A stretch of 64,000 nt of DNA from Clostridia bacterium. Lineage in GTDB: Bacteria; Bacillota; Clostridia; Christensenellales; Borkfalkiaceae. The stretch spans positions 34,358 through 98,357 of the forward strand of contig JAGASM010000023.1 in assembly GCA_017621735.1 (NCBI GenBank), read 5' to 3'. Numbering within the stretch: the stretch's first letter is position 1; every line of letters starts with the position of its first letter. Positions 26,703 through 35,882 of the stretch are shown one piece after another. The notes beneath the pieces were generated by a model, which saw nothing but the letters and a program-made list of their open reading frames with translations, was not told the origin of the DNA and searched no databases. A program made the translations under genes and the position numbers.

Positions 26703-27953
26703 TTACGCGATATCGTCCGCGTAGATGGGGAATTTTTCGCAAAGCGCAGCCACTTCTTTTGCAACTTCTTCTACGGCTGCGTCCTTTTCGCGAATGATCT
26801 TGGTAACGAGATCGGCAATTTTTTCCGCTTCCGCTTCCTTCATTCCGCGAGAAGTGATGGCGGGCGTCCCGATTCTCACCCCGCTCGTAACAAACGGAGA
26901 AGTCGTTTCAAAGGGAATGGTATTTTTGTTCGCCGTAATATGCGCGCAATCGAGAAGCGCTTCGAGTTCTTTCCCCGTCATGTTTTCCTTTCTCAAATCG
27001 ACGAGCATGAGGTGGTTGTCCGTTCCGCCCGAAACGAGGCGAACGCCGTTTTCCGTAAAACGCTTTGCCATTGCCGCCGCATTGAGTACGATTTGCTTTT
27101 GATACGCCTTAAATTCGTCCGAAAGCGCTTCCTTAAACGCGACCGCCTTTGCCGCGATGACGTGCATCAAAGGTCCACCCTGCGTACCGGGGAAAATGGC
27201 TTTATCGATCGCTTTTCCGTACTGTTCTTTACACATGATGACGCCGCCGCGCGGTCCGCGAAGGGTTTTGTGCGTCGTCGTCGTAACAAAATCGGCATAC
27301 GGAACGGGTGAAGGATGCAATCCCGCCGCAACAAGCCCTGCAATGTGCGCGATGTCCACCATCATGAGCGCGCCTACCTTATCGCAAATGGCGCGAATGC
27401 GTGCAAAATCAATGGTGCGAGGGTATGCGCTCGCGCCCGAAACGATGAGTTTGGGCTTGCATTCAAGGGCGATCTTTTCCATTTCGTCGTAATCGATTAC
27501 TTCCGTTTCCGCCGAAACGCCGTAAGGGACGATATTGAAATAACTGCCCGAAATATTGACGGGGGATCCGTGCGTCAAATGTCCGCCGTGAGAAAGATTC
27601 ATTCCCATAATCGTATCGCCCGGTTTGAGCATTGCAAAGTAAACGGCAAAGTTTGCCTGCGCCCCGCTGTGAGGCTGTACGTTGCAGTACTCACAGCCGA
27701 AAATTTCCTTTAAGCGGTTGCGCGCAAGATCTTCCGCCACGTCGACGAATTCGCATCCGCCGTAATAACGCTTACCGGGATACCCTTCCGCATACTTGTT
27801 GGTGAAATGGCTTCCCATTGCCGCCATTACCGCGGGGGATACGATATTTTCGCTCGCAATCAATTCAATATTTCCGCGCTGACGGGAAAGTTCTTTTTCC
27901 ATCGCGTCGTAAAGTTCGGGATCTGCTTGTTTGATACAGGACATGTCGATCAT
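26703..27953 (-). CDS. glyA: Serine hydroxymethyltransferase
   Basis: 416 residues with the PLP lysine motif [14 protein letters not shown] and the folate/PLP region [18 protein letters not shown]. It converts serine plus THF to glycine plus 5,10-methylene-THF, the main source of one-carbon units for purines and thymidylate. The ATG at 27951-27953 is preferred to one three codons on, because AGAGGT lies 6 nt upstream. It has its own promoter downstream of trxA. Confidence 0.98.
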   Translation of the reverse strand: MIDMSCIKQADPELYDAMEKELSRQRGNIELIASENIVSPAVMAAMGSHFTNKYAEGYPGKRYYGGCEFVDVAEDLARNRLKEIFGCEYCNVQPHSGAQANFAVYFAMLKPGDTIMGMNLSHGGHLTHGSPVNISGSYFNIVPYGVSAETEVIDYDEMEKIALECKPKLIVSGASAYPRTIDFARIRAICDKVGALMMVDIAHIAGLVAAGLHPSPVPYADFVTTTTHKTLRGPRGGVIMCKEQYGKAIDKAIFPGTQGGPLMHVIAAKAVAFKEALSDEFKAYQKQIVLNAAAMAKRFTENGVRLVSGGTDNHLMLVDLRKENMTGKELEALLDCAHITANKNTIPFETTSPFVTSGVRIGTPAITSRGMKEAEAEKIADLVTKIIREKDAAVEEVAKEVAALCEKFPIYADDIA

Positions 27954-27979
27954 CGGAATACCTCTTTGTTTTTTCGTTT

Positions 27980-28008
27980 ATTTTATCACTCCTTGCGCAA
28001 AAATGCAA
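27980..28008 (-). promoter_or_regulatory. glyA promoter
   Basis: TTGCAT (28003-28008), 17-bp spacer, TAAAAT (27980-27985). A short inverted repeat (CCTTGC/GCAAGG) overlaps the -35 region and spacer and could be an operator; no U-run follows it. Confidence 0.6.
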
Positions 28009-28037
28009 GGATATGACGTTCTATTGTCTTTTATTCG

Positions 28038-28361
28038 TTAAATATTATTTTCGATAAATGCCTTCAAAACTGCCTTGGGAACAAATCCAAGGTTGTGCGC
28101 CTTGACTTTCCCCTCTTGGAATACGTAGACGTCGGGAATGGACATCACGCCGAGCGCCATCGCCACCTCTTCGTTTTGGTCAATATCCACTTTGACAAAT
28201 TCCGCACGGGAAGAAAGTTCGCTCGCCACCTCGTCCATGACGGGCGCAAGCATACGGCAAGGTCCGCACCACGAAGCCCAAAAATCGCAGACGACCGTCT
28301 TTCCGCTCGCAATCAAGTTCTTCAATTCTTCTCCATTGATTTCTCTTACAAATTTAGACAT
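28038..28361 (-). CDS. trxA: Thioredoxin
   Basis: 107 residues with the WCGPC active site (31-35) and the cis-proline in GVMSIPDVYVFQEGK. It is a cytoplasmic disulfide reductase, presumably recycled by the TrxB encoded at 48.5 kb. It is the last gene of a run of minus-strand genes, 11 nt after hisS. Confidence 0.96.
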   Translation of the reverse strand: MSKFVREINGEELKNLIASGKTVVCDFWASWCGPCRMLAPVMDEVASELSSRAEFVKVDIDQNEEVAMALGVMSIPDVYVFQEGKVKAHNLGFVPKAVLKAFIENNI

Positions 28362-28372
28362 TATTATCCTCC

Positions 28373-29626
28373 TTAATCTTTGAATAAGTATTGCGCAAGT
28401 TCTTCAAATTTCACCTTTTCCGAAGTGGAGTCTTTCATATTTTTCACTTGCGCCGCACCCTCTAAAAGTTCGTTTCCGCCGATGACGGCAACGTAGTTTG
28501 CGCCCACTTTATCCGCATACTTAAACTGCGCTTTGATCGAGCGATTCATCAAATCGACCTCGCAAGAAATTCCCGCTTTTCTTAACTCCGTTGCAAGAGA
28601 AAAGGCTTTTTGGCGGGACGGTGCGTCCATGCCCGCAAAATAACACGTAGGCGCACTCATCGGAGGCATAGGCGCATTTTCCGCCTCCATAACCATCAAC
28701 AGACGCTCCATGCCCGCGGCAAAGCCGACTGCAGGAACGGATTTTTCGCCCATTTGTTCGAGCAAAGAGTCGTACCTGCCCCCACCGCACACCGTTCCTT
28801 GCGCACCCGCGGCGGACGTTACAAACTCAAACACGGTACGGCTGTAATAGTCAAGCCCGCGCACGATGGACGGGTTGATTTCATAGGCGATCCCCGCCTC
28901 CGTAAGGAGCGTTTTTACCTCGTCAAAGTGCGAAGCGCAATCGGGGCAAAGATAGTCTAAAATACGGGGCGCACCCGCCGTGATCTTGCGGCAACGCTCG
29001 TCCTTACAGTCGATGATGCGCATCGGATTCTTTTCAAACCGCGCGTTGCAATCGGGGCACATCTCCTCCAAATGCGGGCGGAAATACTCTTTCAGCGCCG
29101 CATGATAAGCCGCGCGGCACTCCTTGCATCCGATGGAATTGATTTGCAGTTTTACCTGCTTTAACCCGAGTTTTTTCAAGAAAATATCGGCAAGAATGAT
29201 CACTTCCGCATCTGCCTGTGCGCCGCTCGCGCCGTACAGTTCCACGCCGAATTGATGGAATTCGCGCAGTCTGCCCGCTTGCGGACGCTCGTAGCGAAAC
29301 GCCGGAATCAGATAGTACATCTTTGCGGGCAATACTCCGCCCGCCATGCCGTTTTCGATAAACGAACGCGCGACGCCCGCCGTTCCTTCCGGCTTTAAGG
29401 TGATCGAGCGGTTTCCCTTATCGAGGAAGGTATACATCTCCTTCGTAACGATATCCGTCGTATCCCCTACTCCGCGTAAAAAGAGTTCGGTATGCTCGAA
29501 AACGGGCGTGCGAATTTCCTTAAACGAGAACAACTCCGCCGTTTTGCGCGCCGTTTCCTCAACAAATTGCCACAAGTGCGATTGCGAAGGAAGTACGTCT
29601 TTTGTGCCCTTTGGAATGTTAATCAT
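28373..29626 (-). CDS. hisS: Histidyl-tRNA synthetase
   Basis: 417 residues, class II core: motif 2 FRYERPQAGRLREFHQFGVE, the histidine motif VRGLDYYSRTVFEF, and a C-terminal anticodon-binding domain from about residue 325. A cysteine-rich insertion (GCKECRAAYHA, MCPDCNARF, DCKDERC) is typical of many Firmicutes enzymes. There is no hisZ-like truncation. Confidence 0.97.
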   Translation of the reverse strand: MINIPKGTKDVLPSQSHLWQFVEETARKTAELFSFKEIRTPVFEHTELFLRGVGDTTDIVTKEMYTFLDKGNRSITLKPEGTAGVARSFIENGMAGGVLPAKMYYLIPAFRYERPQAGRLREFHQFGVELYGASGAQADAEVIILADIFLKKLGLKQVKLQINSIGCKECRAAYHAALKEYFRPHLEEMCPDCNARFEKNPMRIIDCKDERCRKITAGAPRILDYLCPDCASHFDEVKTLLTEAGIAYEINPSIVRGLDYYSRTVFEFVTSAAGAQGTVCGGGRYDSLLEQMGEKSVPAVGFAAGMERLLMVMEAENAPMPPMSAPTCYFAGMDAPSRQKAFSLATELRKAGISCEVDLMNRSIKAQFKYADKVGANYVAVIGGNELLEGAAQVKNMKDSTSEKVKFEELAQYLFKD

Positions 29627-29635
29627 AATGCTCCT

Positions 29636-30058
29636 TTATTTTACGATCTCGCCGAGCAACCGCCCGACTGCGTTCAGTGCTTCTTTATGTCCGTGCGATG
29701 CCGCCGCATTGTAGTAAAACAGCGCGCGGCGGGGATCTTTTTGGACGATTTCCCCGTTCAAATAACATACGCCGAGGTTGTATTCGGCGGGTGCAAACCG
29801 CTGTTTCGCCGCTTCTTCGTAATAGGAAAGCGCCTTTTCGCCGTTCTTTTTGACGCCGATACCCTTTTCGTATGCAACACCGAGGTTGTACTGTGCGGGC
29901 GCGTATCCTGCCTCCGCCGATTTTTCCCACCACTTAACGGCACGCTTTAAGTCCGCCGTTCCGCCCGCTCCGCTTTGATAGTAAACGCCGAGGTTGTACT
30001 GCGCAATCGGATCGGTCTTTGCCGCTTGGGTGAGGATAGCAACGTCCATTTCTTCCAT
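29636..30058 (-). CDS. Sel1-repeat protein
   Basis: 140 residues built of about three Sel1-like (TPR-related) repeats: DPIAQYNLGVYYQSGAGGTA, APAQYNLGVAYEKGIGVKKN and APAEYNLGVCYLNGEIVQKD. Such proteins are scaffolds; the partner is unknown. No signal peptide is visible, so it is probably cytoplasmic. It lies between hslU and hisS with 9-11-nt spacings. Confidence 0.88.
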   Translation of the reverse strand: MEEMDVAILTQAAKTDPIAQYNLGVYYQSGAGGTADLKRAVKWWEKSAEAGYAPAQYNLGVAYEKGIGVKKNGEKALSYYEEAAKQRFAPAEYNLGVCYLNGEIVQKDPRRALFYYNAAASHGHKEALNAVGRLLGEIVK

Positions 30059-30069
30059 AATCGCTCCGC

Positions 30070-31380
30070 TTATAACACGTATTTTTTCAAATCTCTGTCT
30101 TTGGTAATCTTGCTCAAATGTTCCTCAACGTACGCGCGGTTGATTTCTACGGGAATGACGGGATAATCGCCTCCGCCCGCGTTAAAGGAAATATCTTCCA
30201 GCAAAAATTCCATCACGGTATGCAATCTTCTCGCGCCGATATCCTCGCTCGTGAGGTTGATATCTTCGGAAATTTCCGCGATCGCCTCAATGGCGTCGGG
30301 CGTAAACCGCAAATCAATGTTGTCCACCGCGAGGAGCACCGCGTACTGTTGAGTGAGCGAATGCTCGGTGTTCGTCAAAATGTTGACAAAATCTTCCTTG
30401 GTAAGGCTCGCAAGTTCGACGGAAACGGGGAACCGTCCCTGTAATTCGGGAATCAGATCTTCCACGCGCGAAACGTGGAACGCCCCCGCCGCGATAAAGA
30501 GCATGTAATCCGTCTTGACCGCGCCGTACTTCGTTTGCACCGTACAGCCCTCGACGATAGGAAGAATATCCCGCTGCACCCCTTCGCGCGAGACGTCCGC
30601 GCCCGAGGTATTGCCTTTTCCTGCAATTTTGTCAATTTCGTCGATGAAGATAATCCCGTCGTTTTCCGCACGGGAAAGCGCTTCGTCTTGCACGGCGTCG
30701 TTATCGATGAGTTTATCCGACTCTTCCGCGATAAACATCTTCATCGCCTCGGAAACGGTGATCTTGCGCTTCTTTTTCTTTTGCGGGAGCATCTCGCCGA
30801 AAATAGAGCCGAGGTTGATTGCCGCCCCGCCGGGGACGAGTTCCATGTTCTTCGGCTCGTCTTTGACTTCCGCCTCGATGACAAGTTTGTCGAATACCCC
30901 TTTGCGAAGGCTTTCCAGCAAATTCGCCTCGAATACTTCGCGCGCCGTTTCTCCTCTGTCCGCCTTTTTCAAGTCGCAAAGAATGCGTACCATCTTTTCT
31001 TCGGCAACCGCCGTCGCTTTGACGGAAACTTCCGCCATCTTTTCATCTTTGACAAGGCGGAACGCACATTCTACGAGGTCGCGCACCATGCCCTCTACGT
31101 CCTTCCCCACGTACCCTACTTCGGTGTACTTGGTCGCCTCGACTTTGACGAAGGGTGCGCGGACGAGTTTTGCAAGTCGGCGTGCAATTTCCGTTTTTCC
31201 AACCCCCGTCGGTCCCTTCATGATGATATTTTTCGGCGTAATCTCGTCGCGCAATTCGGGCGAAAGTTGTGCGCGGCGGTAACGGTTACGAAGGGCGATC
31301 GCCACCGCCTTTTTCGCTTCCGTTTGCCCGATAATGTGTTTGTCCAACTCGTGGACGATCTGTTTGGGTGATAAATTCAT
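30070..31380 (-). CDS. hslU: HslU, ATPase of the HslUV protease
   Basis: 436 residues with Walker A GPTGVGKT (56-63), Walker B GIIFIDEIDKIAG, the I domain between them and the C-terminal pore-docking end DRDLKKYVL. It unfolds substrates for HslV, encoded 12 nt upstream. The pore-loop region KVEATKYTEVGYVGKDVEGM is present. Confidence 0.97.
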   Translation of the reverse strand: MNLSPKQIVHELDKHIIGQTEAKKAVAIALRNRYRRAQLSPELRDEITPKNIIMKGPTGVGKTEIARRLAKLVRAPFVKVEATKYTEVGYVGKDVEGMVRDLVECAFRLVKDEKMAEVSVKATAVAEEKMVRILCDLKKADRGETAREVFEANLLESLRKGVFDKLVIEAEVKDEPKNMELVPGGAAINLGSIFGEMLPQKKKKRKITVSEAMKMFIAEESDKLIDNDAVQDEALSRAENDGIIFIDEIDKIAGKGNTSGADVSREGVQRDILPIVEGCTVQTKYGAVKTDYMLFIAAGAFHVSRVEDLIPELQGRFPVSVELASLTKEDFVNILTNTEHSLTQQYAVLLAVDNIDLRFTPDAIEAIAEISEDINLTSEDIGARRLHTVMEFLLEDISFNAGGGDYPVIPVEINRAYVEEHLSKITKDRDLKKYVL

Positions 31381-31392
31381 ATTTCTTCCCTC

Positions 31393-31926
31393 TTATACCG
31401 TTTCGCAAATGATATGGTCGTTGGTGTACACGCAAATTTCGCTTGCGATTTTCAGCGATTTTCTTGCAATCTCTTCGGCGGTAAAATCCGTGTTTTGCGC
31501 AAGTGCGCGCGCCGCCGCAAGGGCGTAATTGCCCCCGCTTCCGATGGCGCAAATGCCCTCGTCCGGCTCGATGACTTCCCCCGTTCCCGAAAGAATGAGA
31601 AGGGTATCCTTATCCGCCGTGATCATCATCGCGTCGAGTTTTCTACCCACTTTATCCGAACGCCATAAATCGGCAAGTTCGACGGCGGAACGCATCAAGT
31701 TCCCCGCAAACTTATTGAGCATGCCCTCAAACCGCTCGGAAAGAGAGAATGCGTCCGTAACCGAGCCGGCAAAGCCGAGCACGACCTTTCCGCCGTAAAT
31801 ACGGCGCACCTTGATTGCCGTATTTTTGAATACGACCGATTCTCCCATCGTAACCTGTCCGTCGCCCGCAATCGCCGTAACGCCGTCCTTTTTAACCGCG
31901 CAAATAGTTGTTCCGCGAAATTCCAT
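31393..31926 (-). CDS. hslV: HslV, peptidase of the HslUV protease
   Basis: 177 residues. The mature N-terminus should be Thr6 ([10 protein letters not shown]) after removal of the five-residue propeptide MEFRG, as in Bacillus ClpQ, where a short leader also precedes the nucleophile. [14 protein letters not shown] is conserved. It forms a dodecamer capped by HslU. The xerC-like codV gene that precedes it in Bacillus is absent. Confidence 0.95.
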   Translation of the reverse strand: MEFRGTTICAVKKDGVTAIAGDGQVTMGESVVFKNTAIKVRRIYGGKVVLGFAGSVTDAFSLSERFEGMLNKFAGNLMRSAVELADLWRSDKVGRKLDAMMITADKDTLLILSGTGEVIEPDEGICAIGSGGNYALAAARALAQNTDFTAEEIARKSLKIASEICVYTNDHIICETV

Positions 31927-31935
31927 AATTCCTCC

Positions 31936-33228
31936 TTACGACAATGTGAGCGCACGAAACTGCTCGATTTCTGCAAGCGCCCGCTCCCCAAGCCGTTGTC
32001 TCTTTAATTTTTTATCCCGAATTTCCGCAAAGCCCGCACGCAAAACGCCGTAGTTGGCGTTCATCGGTTGAAAATCGCGGTTGGGCGTTGCAATATAGCG
32101 CGAAAGCGCACCGCATACCGTGCTGTCTTCGGGTACTACGGTCGGTTTGCCAACCGCCCTTCTATAAGCGTGAATGCCCGCCAAAAGCCCGCTCATCGCA
32201 CTTTCTACGTACCCTTCCACTCCCGTAATTTGCCCCGCAAAAAAGAGTTCGGGATTCCCTTTGACGGAAAAGTCCGCATTAAGCACGTCGGGAGAGTTTA
32301 GATAGGTGTTGCGGTGCATGACGCCGTAGCGCAAAAACTCCGCGTTTTTCAGGGCGGGAATGAGGGAAAATACCCTCTTTTGCTCCCCGAATTTTAAGTT
32401 TGTTTGGCAACCGACAAGGTTGTAACTCGTCCCCGCGCCGTTTTCTTTGCGCAGTTGCAATACGGCGTACGGGCGTTTTCCTTCCCCGTCGAAAAGTCCT
32501 ACGGGCTTAAACGTGCCGAACCGCAACGTATCCTTTCCGCGGGACGCCATGATTTCTACGGGCATACACCCCTCGAAAATTTCTCGCTTTTCAAACGCGT
32601 GCAACGTCGCCTTTTCCGCGTTTATAAGTTCCGTTACAAACGTTTCGTATTCTTCTTTGGTCAAGGGACAGTTGATATAGTCCCCCGTTCCCTTGCCGTA
32701 TCTGTCCCCCGTGAACGTCGCCGTATCGTCAATGCTGTCCGCCGATACGATCGGCGCGGACGCGTCGTAAAAGTGCAATCCTCCGCCCAACTTTTTAGAG
32801 ATATCCTCAAACAACTTTCCCGCCGTCAACGGCCCCGTCGCAACGATTCCCCGCTCGGGAAGGACGGATACCTCTTGCGCGACGACGTGAATTTTAGGGC
32901 ACGACTTTATTTTTTCCGTTACGTATGCGGAAAACTTATCACGGTCAACCGCAAGCGCACCTCCTGCGGGAACGCGCGCAACTTCCGCCGCCTGCATGGT
33001 AAGCGAACCGAGCCGCCGCATTTCTTCCTTCAAAAGTCCGCAAGCGTTGCCGTAAACGTCGTCGCTTTTCAACGAGTTAGAACAAACGAGTTCGGCAAAA
33101 AGCGGGCTCGCGTGCGCAGGCGTGTAGGCAAGCGGTTTCATATCGATTAAATTTACTTCTATCCCGCGCGTCGCAAGATAGTATGCCGCCTCGCATCCTG
33201 CAAGCCCCGCACCGATTACGTCAATCAT
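31936..33228 (-). CDS. trmFO: TrmFO, folate-dependent tRNA m5U54 methyltransferase
   Basis: 430 residues: FAD site GAGLAGCEAAYYLATRGI at the N-terminus, and ELVCSNSLKSDDVYGNACGL and GALSRYIATPNRDFQPMNAN as in the Gid family. It methylates U54 of tRNA using 5,10-methylene-THF and FADH2, sharing its one-carbon donor with GlyA's product. AAGGA lies 7 nt before the ATG. Confidence 0.97.
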   Translation of the reverse strand: MIDVIGAGLAGCEAAYYLATRGIEVNLIDMKPLAYTPAHASPLFAELVCSNSLKSDDVYGNACGLLKEEMRRLGSLTMQAAEVARVPAGGALAVDRDKFSAYVTEKIKSCPKIHVVAQEVSVLPERGIVATGPLTAGKLFEDISKKLGGGLHFYDASAPIVSADSIDDTATFTGDRYGKGTGDYINCPLTKEEYETFVTELINAEKATLHAFEKREIFEGCMPVEIMASRGKDTLRFGTFKPVGLFDGEGKRPYAVLQLRKENGAGTSYNLVGCQTNLKFGEQKRVFSLIPALKNAEFLRYGVMHRNTYLNSPDVLNADFSVKGNPELFFAGQITGVEGYVESAMSGLLAGIHAYRRAVGKPTVVPEDSTVCGALSRYIATPNRDFQPMNANYGVLRAGFAEIRDKKLKRQRLGERALAEIEQFRALTLS

Positions 33229-33236
33229 GATCTTTT

Positions 33237-33337
33237 CCTTACGGCTCCACGCCGCCTTTTTTGTTTTTCCGCCACGCGCGCCCCTATCGTTAGGCGCCGT
33301 TTCAAAGAGCCCTTACGGCTCCGCGCCACCTTTTTTG
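33237..33337. repeat. 27-bp direct repeat between topA and trmFO
   Basis: CCTTACGGCTCC plus a C/A-variable part and TTTTTTG occurs at 33237-33263 and 33311-33337 with two mismatches, 74 bp apart. The first copy covers the trmFO ribosome binding site (minus strand GTAAGGAAAAG). Copy two can form a small hairpin (GGAGCC/GGGCTC). It is one of several local duplications in this window. Confidence 0.7.
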
Positions 33338-33355
33338 AATGTGAAAACGCCCCGT

Positions 33356-35584
33356 TTACGGTTTTACGCCGTCTTTCTTCTTCTCTTCTTTGGGAGGAAG
33401 GATTTTATACGAGCACTCTCCGTTCATACACTTTACCGTCCCCCTCAACGTGCGGACAAGCCCGCTATTGCATTGAGGACACTTTTCCCCGATCGGCATA
33501 TCCCAACTCATAAATTTACATTCGGGATATCCGCTGCAACCGTAATAGATCTTTCCCGTTTTAGACCGCAATTTTTTTGCGGGACGTCCGCAATCGGGAC
33601 AAGTCCCCTCAAAGACGACGGGTTCTTTTACCTCGCCGAACGGAAGGGTGGATTTGCACTCGGGATAGTTGGGACACGCGAGGAATTTACCGTATTTACC
33701 GCTCTTGACCACCATGCGCTCTCCGCACTTGGGACAGTTGACGTCGGACAGTTCCACTTCCCCTTCGCTCACGATGTTCGAGCAAGCGGGATAGTTGGTG
33801 CAGGCAAGATATTTTCCGTATTTGCCCGACTTCCTCACCATAGGGCTCCCGCACTTTTCACAAAGAATCTCCGTCGGCTCGTCGCCGTCCGCATTTGCAA
33901 AGCGCAGTTTGTCTTCAAACGGAGGATAGAAATCAGCGATAATCGCACGCCAATCCTTTCCGCCCTCTTCGATGTCGTCGAGTTTTTCTTCCATGCCCGC
34001 CGTAAAACCGACGTCCATGATATCCGTAAAGTACTTGACGAGAATATCGGTGATGCGGTACGCCACTTCCGTGGGCACCATGTACTTGCCGTCCTTTTCT
34101 ACGTACTTGCGCTTGTTGAGGACGGAAATAATCGACGCGTACGTGGACGGGCGACCGATCCCCTTGTCTTCCATCGCCTTTACAAGAGACGCGTCCGTAT
34201 AGCGGATGGGGGGTTTTGTAAACTTTTGATCCGCTTTTATGCCGTTGCAGTCGAGCGCAACCCCCTCGGAAAGCGCGGGTAGTAAGCGGGAAGACGATTC
34301 CTCTTCGTCTTCTTTTTTACTCTCTTGATAGATTGCGGTATACCCTGCAAACCGAAGGGTTTTCCCGCTTGCTTTGAGCGAATACTCTCCGTTTTCAATG
34401 TCGATTTGCATGGAATCGTACTGCGCATCCGCCATTTGCGAAGCAATAAAGCGTTCGTAAATGAGTTTGTATACGTTAAAATGCTTTTTATCGAGCAATT
34501 TTTTTACCGATTCGGGCGTCCGCGTAAGGTCGATCGGGCGAATTGCTTCATGCGCGTCTTGCGCGCCTTTCTTGCTCACGTAAACGTTGGGACGGGAAGG
34601 GCAATATTCTTTTCCGAACTTGTTTGCAATAAATTCAAGCGCGGACTTTTGCGCCTCGTCCGAAATGCGGGTGGAGTCGGTACGAATATACGTAACGAAC
34701 GCGATATGCCCTTCTCCCTCCACGTCGATCCCCTCGTAGAGGTGTTGCGCCATGAGCATCGTTTCCGGCGCCGTCATGCCGTATTTGTTGGAAGCGTCCT
34801 GTTGAAGGGTACTCGTCGTAAAGGGCGCGGGCGCATGCGAACGCGCAACCGTCTTTTTCAGTTTTCCTACGACGTATTCGCCGCTTGCAAGGGCGGAAAG
34901 AACGCCGTCCGCCTGTTCTTTGCTCGTCGGCTTAAACTTTTTGCCCTTATATTTTTCAAGTACCGCACGGAAGGGGGAGAATTTTTTCTCTTTATCTTGC
35001 ACTTCCGCCGCGATCGTCCAGTATTCTTCCGGCTTGAACGCCTTAATTTCGCGTTCTCTGTCTACGACAAGGCGAAGCGCAACCGATTGCACCCGTCCTG
35101 CGGACAGTCCGTTTTGAATTTTATTGTTGAGCAAGGGGGAAAGTTTGTACCCCACGAGTCGGTCGAGCACACGGCGCGCCTGTTGCGCGTCGACCAAGTT
35201 GTAGTTGATCATACGGGGGTGTTTTAACGCATTTTCCACCGCTTTGGGGGAAATTTCGTTAAACTCGATACGGTTTGCCCCGTTCTCGTCCAACCCGAGA
35301 ACCGTTTGTAAGTGCCAAGAAATCGCCTCTCCTTCACGGTCAGGGTCGGTTGCAAGGTAAACGCGGTCCGCCTTTTGCGCCGCCTCAAAAAGGCGGCGAA
35401 TCGTCTCCTCCTTCCCGGGGGAAGTTACGTACTTCGGCTCATATCCGTTTTGAACGGAAACGCCGAGCGTCTTTTGCGGAAGATCTCGAATATGTCCGCC
35501 CGACGCATCGACGCGGTATTGTCCCTTTAAGTATTTGGAAATGGTTTTCGCCTTGGAGGGCGACTCTACAATAATAAGGTCCAT
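33356..35584 (-). CDS. topA: DNA topoisomerase I
   Basis: 742 residues. Toprim domain at the start (MDLIIVESPSKAKTISKYLK; DPDREGEAISWHL), catalytic tyrosine in FVTYIRTDSTRISD, and a C-terminus with four zinc ribbons (CEKCGSPMV, CPKCGERMV, CPDCGRPAK, CPQCNSGLV). It relaxes negative supercoils. It lies between dprA and trmFO, as in Bacillus. Confidence 0.98.
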   Translation of the reverse strand: MDLIIVESPSKAKTISKYLKGQYRVDASGGHIRDLPQKTLGVSVQNGYEPKYVTSPGKEETIRRLFEAAQKADRVYLATDPDREGEAISWHLQTVLGLDENGANRIEFNEISPKAVENALKHPRMINYNLVDAQQARRVLDRLVGYKLSPLLNNKIQNGLSAGRVQSVALRLVVDREREIKAFKPEEYWTIAAEVQDKEKKFSPFRAVLEKYKGKKFKPTSKEQADGVLSALASGEYVVGKLKKTVARSHAPAPFTTSTLQQDASNKYGMTAPETMLMAQHLYEGIDVEGEGHIAFVTYIRTDSTRISDEAQKSALEFIANKFGKEYCPSRPNVYVSKKGAQDAHEAIRPIDLTRTPESVKKLLDKKHFNVYKLIYERFIASQMADAQYDSMQIDIENGEYSLKASGKTLRFAGYTAIYQESKKEDEEESSSRLLPALSEGVALDCNGIKADQKFTKPPIRYTDASLVKAMEDKGIGRPSTYASIISVLNKRKYVEKDGKYMVPTEVAYRITDILVKYFTDIMDVGFTAGMEEKLDDIEEGGKDWRAIIADFYPPFEDKLRFANADGDEPTEILCEKCGSPMVRKSGKYGKYLACTNYPACSNIVSEGEVELSDVNCPKCGERMVVKSGKYGKFLACPNYPECKSTLPFGEVKEPVVFEGTCPDCGRPAKKLRSKTGKIYYGCSGYPECKFMSWDMPIGEKCPQCNSGLVRTLRGTVKCMNGECSYKILPPKEEKKKDGVKP

Positions 35585-35633
35585 AAAACTCCTTTTCCGT
35601 TCGCGACCACCGTCGCGCTGCTATATTTTTCCC

Positions 35634-35882
35634 TTCATATTGCCGCGTAGCGCTCCCGCTCGCACGACAAGATTTTTCATTTCAAGCGACGACAACACCG
35701 CCGCAATTTCGTAAACTTGCAATCCCGCCCGCTCGGCAATTACCGTCGCGTGTACGGTTTCATATTGCTGCGTAGCGGTTGCCCCCCGCTCGCACGACAA
35801 GATTTTTCATTTCAAGCGACGATAGCACCGCCGCAATTTCGTAAACTTGCAATCCCGCCCGCTCGGCAATTACCGTCGCGTG
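35634..35882. repeat. Tandem duplication of the dprA 3' end
   Basis: Copy A (35634-35752) repeats copy B (35759-35882), which contains the last roughly 40 codons and stop of dprA. They match except for a 5-bp indel and a few substitutions (about 95% by eye). Copy A lies downstream of the gene and can no longer encode the same last residues, because the indel shifts the frame. It would otherwise encode the winged-helix segment IAERAGLQVYEIAAVLSSLE. Confidence 0.92.

Noticed and set aside
27988..28010. Terminator between trxA and glyA
   Set aside because: The CCTTGC/GCAAGG hairpin has no following T-run and overlaps a good promoter, so I treat it as part of the glyA control region.
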